A DNA stretch of 11,811 nt from Cyanobacteria bacterium UBA11370. Its GTDB lineage: Bacteria > Cyanobacteriota > Cyanobacteriia > Cyanobacteriales > Coleofasciculaceae. The first letter of the stretch is position 1. Each line of letters opens with the position of its first letter. Below are positions 7,789 through 11,811 of the stretch, in pieces. Made by a program: the position numbers and the translations under genes. The notes beneath the pieces were generated by a model. The model was not told the origin of the DNA. It was given only the letters and a program-made list of their open reading frames with translations, and made no database searches. The DNA lies in contig DNGI01000273.1 in the NCBI GenBank assembly GCA_003486645.1, forward strand, positions 1 through 11,811, read 5' to 3'.

Positions 7789-8415
7789 TCATCCCTTTTT
7801 CCTCGCCCAATTTCTCACCGCTTGACGAATTGCCCGTCTCCCTTGAGGGCGGTATTGCTCAATCAACGCCGGAAGTTCTTGAACCGGAAGAGTAGGAAAT
7901 ACCAAGCTTGTTTCTACTTCGATATAATTCTCATTCTGTAACTGATAAATCTTTAATTCCCCAGAATCATAACACCAAATTTCGGGTACGCCTAAACGAG
8001 CATAAATTGCAAATCGATTAAGAGACTTACTCGTCAAATCAATTTCTAATACTAAATCTGGAGGCGGATCTTGATTTAAGTCATAGTCTAATTGACCCCG
8101 AATCCTTGGTTCATTTTGGAAATAAAAACAATTATCGGGTTCTACCCCAGCCTTCTTAATTTCCCGTCTCCAAGTTGTTGAACCTAAACTTTCATAGTCT
8201 CGATCTAAAACTTCAGCGATATCTTGAATGCAAATGCCAAGGGCTTCTTTATAATATTCGTGTTCGGGTAAAGGAGTCATAATTTCTAACGTTCCATCAT
8301 CATAAGCAACTCTAGCGCCACGACTTTCGCCTAAATTAGCTAATATTTCTTCAAATTGTTGCCAACTAATATTGTGCAATACAACTCGGTCGGCACGACG
8401 TTGAGTCAGTAGCAT
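7789..8415 (-). CDS. Uma2-family (DUF820) putative endonuclease
   Basis: This 208-residue protein belongs to the Uma2/DUF820 family, a PD-(D/E)xK nuclease-like fold that is greatly expanded in cyanobacteria. The family landmarks are in order: RVAYDDGTLEIMTPLPEHEYY (about 35-55), GVEPDNCFYFQ (90-100, with acidic D94), DPPPDLVLEIDLTS (116-129, with D120 and E124 as the expected metal ligands), and YARLGVPEIWCYD followed by LKIYQL (138-159). The length is normal for the family. GGAGG lies 4 nt before the ATG at 8415. The physiological substrate is unknown for nearly all members, and many are linked to mobile DNA. It shares orientation with the exoprotein gene 188 bp downstream, but a functional link is not evident. 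The basic C-terminal tail (RRAIRQAVRNWARKKG) may bind nucleic acid. Confidence 0.9.
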   Translation of the reverse strand: MLLTQRRADRVVLHNISWQQFEEILANLGESRGARVAYDDGTLEIMTPLPEHEYYKEALGICIQDIAEVLDRDYESLGSTTWRREIKKAGVEPDNCFYFQNEPRIRGQLDYDLNQDPPPDLVLEIDLTSKSLNRFAIYARLGVPEIWCYDSGELKIYQLQNENYIEVETSLVFPTLPVQELPALIEQYRPQGRRAIRQAVRNWARKKG

Positions 8416-8546
8416 AATTCCTCCACAACAGCCTGAAACCTAATTTAATTCTATCTATCTTCATTCCCTAATTCTTATCTTTAAAGCCGCGTTAACTTAC
8501 TTATCATTCCGATTTATTAATTATCAATTGTTAACAAACGACTAGA

Positions 8547-8566
8547 GGGAGTGGGGAGTGGGGAAG
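8547..8566. repeat. Short GGGAGTG heptamer repeat
   Basis: GGGAGTG occurs twice in tandem (8547-8560), followed by a degenerate GGGAAG. It lies in the divergent gap before cbiM, just ahead of the AACCAAC array. Confidence 0.6.
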
Positions 8567-8582
8567 AAAACCAACTACTAAT

Positions 8583-8624
8583 AACCAACAACCAACAACC
8601 AACAACCAACAACCAACAACTAAT
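8583..8624. repeat. Heptamer tandem repeat AACCAAC (5 perfect units plus 1 variant)
   Basis: AACCAAC is repeated five times without error from 8583 to 8617, then AACTAAT. It has the same unit as the array at 894-928 and a close relation to the one at 9466-9523. It sits about 20 bp upstream of the first candidate cbiM promoter. Confidence 0.9.
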
Positions 8625-8644
8625 CAATATGCCCCCCTAGAGGA

Positions 8645-8716
8645 TTGCATTTTTTAGGAAAGACAGGTTTTATTAGAGGGTTAAACTTGCTAATGGGTGG
8701 CTGTACAGAACATTAT
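8645..8716 (+). promoter_or_regulatory. Candidate promoter region of the cbi operon
   Basis: Two sigma70-like pairs can be read. One is TTGCAT (8645-8650), 17 nt, TTTTAT (8668-8673). The other is TTGCTA (8687-8692), 18 nt, CATTAT (8711-8716). The second would start transcription at about 8722, past the ATG at 8719, and so would favour the TTG start of cbiM at 8794. Both are weak matches. The rest of the 303-bp divergent gap (8416-8718) holds the two heptamer arrays and AT-rich DNA. No B12 box, other riboswitch or clear operator was seen. Confidence 0.25.
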
Positions 8717-8793
8717 TTATGATGGTAACTATCGTTTTTCCCAATAATTCTTCCTTTAGTGGGTTGCGATCGCTCATCCAGCCGCACCTAGCA

Positions 8794-9465
8794 TTGCACA
8801 TTCCCGATGGCTTTTTAAACCTACCCGTTAGTTTGGTAACTTGGGCACTAGCTATCGGTTTAATTGCCCTTGCCCTTAATCGAGTTCAAGCCGATTACCA
8901 GGAACGTGCAGTCCCTTTAATGGGGGTTTGTGCTGCCTTTATTTTTGCCGCCCAAATGATTAATTTTCCCATTCCAGGGGGCACATCCGGACACTTGTTA
9001 GGGGGGACATTAGCCGGAGTTTTACTAGGGCCATGGGCAGGATCATTGGTCATGGTTGCTGTTTTTATTGTCCAATCTGTCCTATTTCAAGATGGGGGTT
9101 TGACAGTATTAGGAGCAAATATCACAAATATGGGGTTAGTAGGTACATTTTGGGGTTACTATCTTTACAAAATAATTCGGTTAGTTTTAGGTCGGAATAG
9201 TTGGAGAGGAATGTTAATTGGGACAACAATTGCGGCTTGGATGAGTGTGTTTGTTGCCTCTATTTTAACCGCAGTTCAACTCGCTTTATCCAACACCGTG
9301 CCATTCACAGTTGCGATATCAGCAATGGCATTTTGGCACGTCCTCATCGGTATTGGTGAAGCTTTAATTACAGTAGTAGCCGTTAGTTTTGTTTGGCGAT
9401 CGCGTCCCGATTTATTCTACGATCCACCCCGCAAAACTGTGCGATCATCATCTCGTCCTTTTTAA
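8794..9465 (+). CDS. cbiM: CbiM/NikM-type S component of ECF cobalt/nickel transporter
   Basis: This is the membrane protein that captures Co2+ or Ni2+ in a CbiMNQO-type importer. From the TTG at 8794 it is 223 residues, starting (M)HIPDGFLNLPVSLVTW, with several hydrophobic helices and the motifs PLMGVCAAFIFAAQM, FPIPGGTSGHLLGGTLAGVLLGP split around the loop, QDGGLTVLGANITNMG and FWHVLIGIGEALIT. In the solved NikM2 structure the metal is held by the Met1 amine, His2 and His67. Counting from this TTG, the second residue is His and the SGHLLGG histidine is residue 67, an exact match. The frame stays open upstream to ATG-ATG at 8719, giving 248 residues, but the extra 25 residues would bury the N-terminal metal site and do not resemble a signal peptide. 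Neither start has a clear Shine-Dalgarno. The PDGLE gene follows after 58 bp of repeat. The choice between Co and Ni cannot be read from the sequence. Confidence 0.88.
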   Translation: MHIPDGFLNLPVSLVTWALAIGLIALALNRVQADYQERAVPLMGVCAAFIFAAQMINFPIPGGTSGHLLGGTLAGVLLGPWAGSLVMVAVFIVQSVLFQDGGLTVLGANITNMGLVGTFWGYYLYKIIRLVLGRNSWRGMLIGTTIAAWMSVFVASILTAVQLALSNTVPFTVAISAMAFWHVLIGIGEALITVVAVSFVWRSRPDLFYDPPRKTVRSSSRPF

Positions 9466-9523
9466 CAACAACTAACAACCAACAACTAACAACTAACAAC
9501 TAACAACTAACAACCAACAACCA
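9466..9523. repeat. Heptamer tandem repeat filling the cbiM-PDGLE gap (8 units plus 2 bp)
   Basis: The whole gap between the cbiM stop and the next ATG consists of YAACAAC units: CAACAAC, TAACAAC, CAACAAC, TAACAAC four times, CAACAAC, then CA. No Shine-Dalgarno can exist within it. The 7-bp period places TAA stops in all three frames. Confidence 0.92.
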
Positions 9524-9880
9524 ATGACAAGCAACCATTCTCACGAACGTAACCGAATTTTCCTGATTACTGGTTTAGGAATTGCCCTGCTAATTGCAAT
9601 TTTCCTCTCTCCCTTCGCCAGTTCAGATCCAGACGGTTTAGATCGTGTTTCGCAAGATCTAAACTTCGATGAAAAAGCGGCTGAAAACGCACCTGCCCAA
9701 AAACTGCCCTTTTATAATGTTTTTAATGAATATGCCCTCAGAGGCGTACCAGAAACTGTCGCCACTCCTTTAGCAGGTTTGGTAGGAACCTTAGCCACAT
9801 TTGGTTTAGCTTGGGGAATTGGTAAACTAGCAGTTCGTAACTCTAATTCAACCTCTACTAACTCTCATGATGAATCCTAA
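9524..9880 (+). CDS. PDGLE-domain membrane protein (CbiN/NikN-like accessory subunit)
   Basis: This 118-residue protein has a first membrane helix at about residues 11-31, the diagnostic SDPDGLDRV motif at 34-42, an external loop ending in FNEYALRGVPETVATPLAG, and a second helix at about 80-102. This is the PDGLE domain found with, or fused to, CbiM/NikM. It corresponds to the small N subunit that helps metal reach the S component. The N-terminus (MTSNHSHERN) and C-terminus contain His residues but no long His tract. The ATG at 9524 follows a heptamer array directly and has no Shine-Dalgarno. It lies second in the operon, between cbiM and cbiQ, as expected for this transporter type. Family assignment is firm; the metal is not determined. 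Confidence 0.9.
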   Translation: MTSNHSHERNRIFLITGLGIALLIAIFLSPFASSDPDGLDRVSQDLNFDEKAAENAPAQKLPFYNVFNEYALRGVPETVATPLAGLVGTLATFGLAWGIGKLAVRNSNSTSTNSHDES

Positions 9881-9923
9881 TAAACGTCTTATTTTTATTC
9901 AATGAAAACGGGTAAACGTCTTA
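9881..9923. repeat. 11-bp direct repeat TAAACGTCTTA, two copies
   Basis: TAAACGTCTTA occurs at 9881-9891, immediately after the PDGLE stop, and again at 9913-9923. The start-to-start distance is 32 bp, about three helical turns. It lies upstream of cbiQ. Its function is unknown and chance is possible. Confidence 0.5.
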
Positions 9924-9989
9924 AAAAGTATTTAACCTCTTCCCGTTCCCGCGCTTTCAACTTGGGTATGAGTTCAGGACTTTTAATTA

Positions 9990-10763
9990 ATGCTATTCCA
10001 CATTGGCACATTTCATCTTGATGTTGATAGTCAACAAGCGACTTCTTGGCACACCTTAACACCTCGTATCCGCGTTTTATGTACCTTACTTAGTGTATTT
10101 GCTATTGCACTAACCCCTAACGGACGTTGGTGGACGTGGGCAATTTACGGGTTAGGTGTTTTCGCTGTTATTTTACTCAGTCGAGTCACATTGAAAGTAC
10201 TGTTAAAGCGAATTGCTGTTGAGTTTAGTTTTATTAGTGTTGTTCTGTTAGGAACATTATTTCGAGAAGGGGGAAAAGTGGTTTGGTCTTGGGGAGTACT
10301 GAAAATTACAACGGTAGGCTTAACCATTTTAGGAAGTGTAACGATTAAAGCATTGCTTTCTTTATTCCTGTTAAATATACTCACTATAACGACTTCAATC
10401 CCAGCCTTATTAAATGCCTTAATTGGCTTACGAATCCCACCCTTACTCGTTGCTATTCTGGCATCTATGTATCGCTATATCAATGTGCTAATTGGTGAGT
10501 TTAACGCGATGCAACGGGCAGCAATATCTCGCAATTTAATGAGTAGCAACCGCTGGCAACGCCTAGTGATTGGTAACATGATTGGTTCTTTATTTATTCG
10601 CACCTATGAACGAGGAGAACGGATTCATCAGGCAATGCTAGCACGGGGTTATCAAGGAGTACCACCGATTGAAAAAGTTCCTTCTGGAGGATGGCGTGAT
10701 GTTGTGGCTTTAACTGTCACCTTACTTGTGGCGCTATTGGGGCAGGCTGTTTATTTATTCTAG
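9990..10763 (+). CDS. cbiQ: CbiQ, T component of ECF cobalt/nickel transporter
   Basis: This 257-residue membrane protein couples the CbiO ATPases to CbiM. The start FHIGTFHLDVDSQQATSWH and the segment IRVLCTLLSVFAIALTPNGRWWTWAIYG (in two parts) are typical of cyanobacterial CbiQ. Hydrophobic helices follow, then the cytoplasmic coupling helices with RAAISRNL (about 176-183, a degenerate first Ala-Arg motif) and IRTYERGERIHQAMLARGY (about 203-221, with the canonical A-R-G). A last helix lies at about 236-256. ATG at 9990 is the only sensible start: an in-frame TAA lies 4-6 bp upstream. AGGA at 9976-9979 gives a 10-nt spacing. It follows the PDGLE gene by 109 bp and precedes cbiO by 96 bp. Confidence 0.94.
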   Translation: MLFHIGTFHLDVDSQQATSWHTLTPRIRVLCTLLSVFAIALTPNGRWWTWAIYGLGVFAVILLSRVTLKVLLKRIAVEFSFISVVLLGTLFREGGKVVWSWGVLKITTVGLTILGSVTIKALLSLFLLNILTITTSIPALLNALIGLRIPPLLVAILASMYRYINVLIGEFNAMQRAAISRNLMSSNRWQRLVIGNMIGSLFIRTYERGERIHQAMLARGYQGVPPIEKVPSGGWRDVVALTVTLLVALLGQAVYLF

Positions 10764-10812
10764 GATTAAAAAGGCAACTTAAACCTTAAGATTTAATCGC
10801 CAAAATCCATTA

Positions 10813-10831
10813 GCGCAGCGGCGCGTAGCGC
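10813..10831. repeat. GC-rich 19-bp extragenic repeat with GCGC ends
   Basis: GCGCAGCGGCGCGTAGCGC is strikingly GC-rich in an AT-rich gap and is bounded by GCGC on both sides, so it can form a short imperfect hairpin. Sequences of this form are widely scattered between genes in cyanobacteria (recalled, not searched). Confidence 0.6.
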
Positions 10832-10859
10832 AATCCAAAATCTAAAATCCAAAATCCGA
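10832..10859. repeat. Heptamer tandem repeat AATCYAA (4 units) abutting the cbiO start
   Basis: The four 7-bp units are AATCCAA, AATCTAA, AATCCAA and AATCCGA. The last base directly precedes the ATG of cbiO. It leaves no room for a Shine-Dalgarno, as in the PDGLE gene. Confidence 0.85.
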
Positions 10860-11669
10860 ATGCACCATAATCCAATATTCATTGAAAACCTTAGTTACAC
10901 CTATCCCGATGGTACACAAGCGTTGAGGGACGTTAATCTATCTATTAAAGCGAATGAACGAGTCGCATTAATTGGCGCGAATGGTTCAGGAAAATCGACA
11001 TTACAATTACATCTCAATGGAATTTTAATGCCTCAGCAAGGACAGGTAATAATAGGAGAATGGCCGATAACATCCCAGAACTTACAAGCGATTCGTAATT
11101 TTGTCGGACTGGTATTTCAAAATCCAGATAATCAGTTATTCATGCCTACAGTTTGGGAGGATGTAGCCTTTGGACCCATGAATTTAGGATTGCGCGATCA
11201 GGAACTTGTAGAACGAGTGACTAGTGCAATGAACGCGGTTGATATGGATTTAGAAAACTATGGACAACGGAATCCTGAGAATTTATCCGGAGGAGAAAAA
11301 AAACGAATTGCGATCGCAGGTGTTCTGGCTATGCAACCCCAAATATTAGTATTCGATGAACCCTCAGCACAATTAGATCCCCGATCTCGTCGTCAGTTAA
11401 TTGAATTATTACAAAGCTTACAACTGACTCAACTCATTGCCACCCATGATTTAGATTTAGCACTGGAGTTATGCGATCGCACAGTTATTTTAAGTCAGGG
11501 TCAGGTTGTCTATGATGGTGCAACGGAACAAGTCATGAGCAATCCCAAGTTTTTAATTGAACATTCGTTAGAATCACCTTTAAGTTACAGTCGCCCTTAT
11601 TGCTTACTTGAAGATGCACCTGTTGCTAAAGTACCGATTACTCACAGTAAATTACCTTCTATGAAGTAA
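10860..11669 (+). CDS. cbiO: CbiO, ATP-binding subunit of ECF cobalt/nickel transporter
   Basis: This 269-residue ABC ATPase has every catalytic element: Walker A GANGSGKST (39-47), Q-loop VFQNPDNQLF (Q87; the NPDNQ form is characteristic of ECF ATPases), signature LSGGEKKR (142-149), Walker B ILVFDEPSAQLDP (162-174, catalytic E167) and the H-loop ATHD (H196). The length is normal for CbiO. As the only ATPase in the operon it would act as a homodimer on CbiQ. The ATG at 10860 directly follows a heptamer repeat and has no Shine-Dalgarno. Two HIP1 octamers lie inside the gene. The C-terminal 30 residues show no recognised domain. It is the last gene of the operon in this window. Confidence 0.96.
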   Translation: MHHNPIFIENLSYTYPDGTQALRDVNLSIKANERVALIGANGSGKSTLQLHLNGILMPQQGQVIIGEWPITSQNLQAIRNFVGLVFQNPDNQLFMPTVWEDVAFGPMNLGLRDQELVERVTSAMNAVDMDLENYGQRNPENLSGGEKKRIAIAGVLAMQPQILVFDEPSAQLDPRSRRQLIELLQSLQLTQLIATHDLDLALELCDRTVILSQGQVVYDGATEQVMSNPKFLIEHSLESPLSYSRPYCLLEDAPVAKVPITHSKLPSMK

Positions 11670-11673
11670 TATC

Positions 11674-11766
11674 ATGTCCGGTTGAATAACCCTAAAAAAG
11701 ATTGAGAGGGAGAGAGGGAGAGAGGGAGAGAGGGAGACTTTTTATTATGGGTAATTTGCCGGACAT
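11674..11766. repeat. Inverted-repeat module enclosing an 8-bp tandem repeat
   Basis: The left arm ATGTCCGGTTGAATAACCC (11674-11692) is an imperfect inverse of the right arm GGGTAATTTGCCGGACAT (11749-11766). The outer 8 bp, ATGTCCGG and CCGGACAT, match exactly, and AAAAAAG faces CTTTTTA further in. Between them lies GAGAGGGA repeated four times without error (11704-11735). It starts 4 bp after the cbiO stop and could act as a transcript end structure or be a small mobile repeat. Confidence 0.7.
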
Positions 11767-11811
11767 CATATTATACCAAATCCGAATCATATAGTTATTC
11801 CAAATAAGAGT

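Noticed and set aside
7601..8718. FhaC/ShlB (TpsB) transporter partner for the exoprotein
   Set aside because: No such gene lies beside the exoprotein in this window. The neighbours are Uma2 and CHAT, so the partner must be elsewhere.
8719..8793. N-terminal extension of CbiM as a signal peptide
   Set aside because: The 25 residues lack a continuous hydrophobic core and a clear basic start. The conserved protein begins at HIPDGFL.
9902..10021. 39-codon ORF between the PDGLE gene and cbiQ as a real gene
   Set aside because: It has no Shine-Dalgarno, no recognisable family, and overlaps the well-supported cbiQ start. It is kept only as a low-interest finding.

Overview
The window looks like cyanobacterial chromosome. 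The evidence is five copies of the HIP1 octamer GCGATCGC (650, 8766, 9396, 11310, 11473), short heptamer tandem repeats in several intergenic gaps, and gene families that are typical of cyanobacteria (FHA/CHAT exoproteins, Uma2, AIM24 proteins, a CbiM-PDGLE-CbiQ-CbiO transporter). The low-to-moderate G+C and the repeat style would suit a filamentous or colonial form, but the genus cannot be told from this sequence.

Left part (1-8415), all genes on the minus strand. Reading in the direction of transcription (right to left): a Uma2-family nuclease (7789-8415), a very large two-partner-secretion exoprotein (2609-7600), a CHAT-domain protease (1717-2643) that overlaps the exoprotein's 3' end by 35 bp, then two AIM24/TIGR00266-family paralogues (924-1586, and 1-690, which runs off the left edge). 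The exoprotein has an export signal, a filamentous-haemagglutinin N-terminal domain, nine copies of a 59-residue repeat (177-bp period), a glycine/asparagine-rich beta region, a proline-rich linker and a short C-terminal stub. That stub and the CHAT ORF look like the two halves of what is commonly one polypeptide, split here by a deletion plus frame change.

Right part (8416-11811), all genes on the plus strand. This is an energy-coupling-factor (ECF) metal uptake operon: cbiM (substrate-binding S component), a small PDGLE-domain membrane protein in the CbiN/NikN position, cbiQ (T component) and cbiO (ATPase). Together they should import Co2+ or Ni2+; the sequence does not decide which. The likely cbiM start is a TTG at 8794, because it restores the N-terminal Met-His metal site. 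No cobalamin riboswitch is visible upstream.

Repeats: heptamer arrays lie before cbiM, fill the whole cbiM-PDGLE gap, abut the cbiO start codon, and flank the gap between the two AIM24 genes in opposite orientations. Downstream of cbiO is a 93-bp inverted-repeat module with four perfect 8-bp repeats at its core. I saw no tRNA, rRNA, CRISPR array or transposase.
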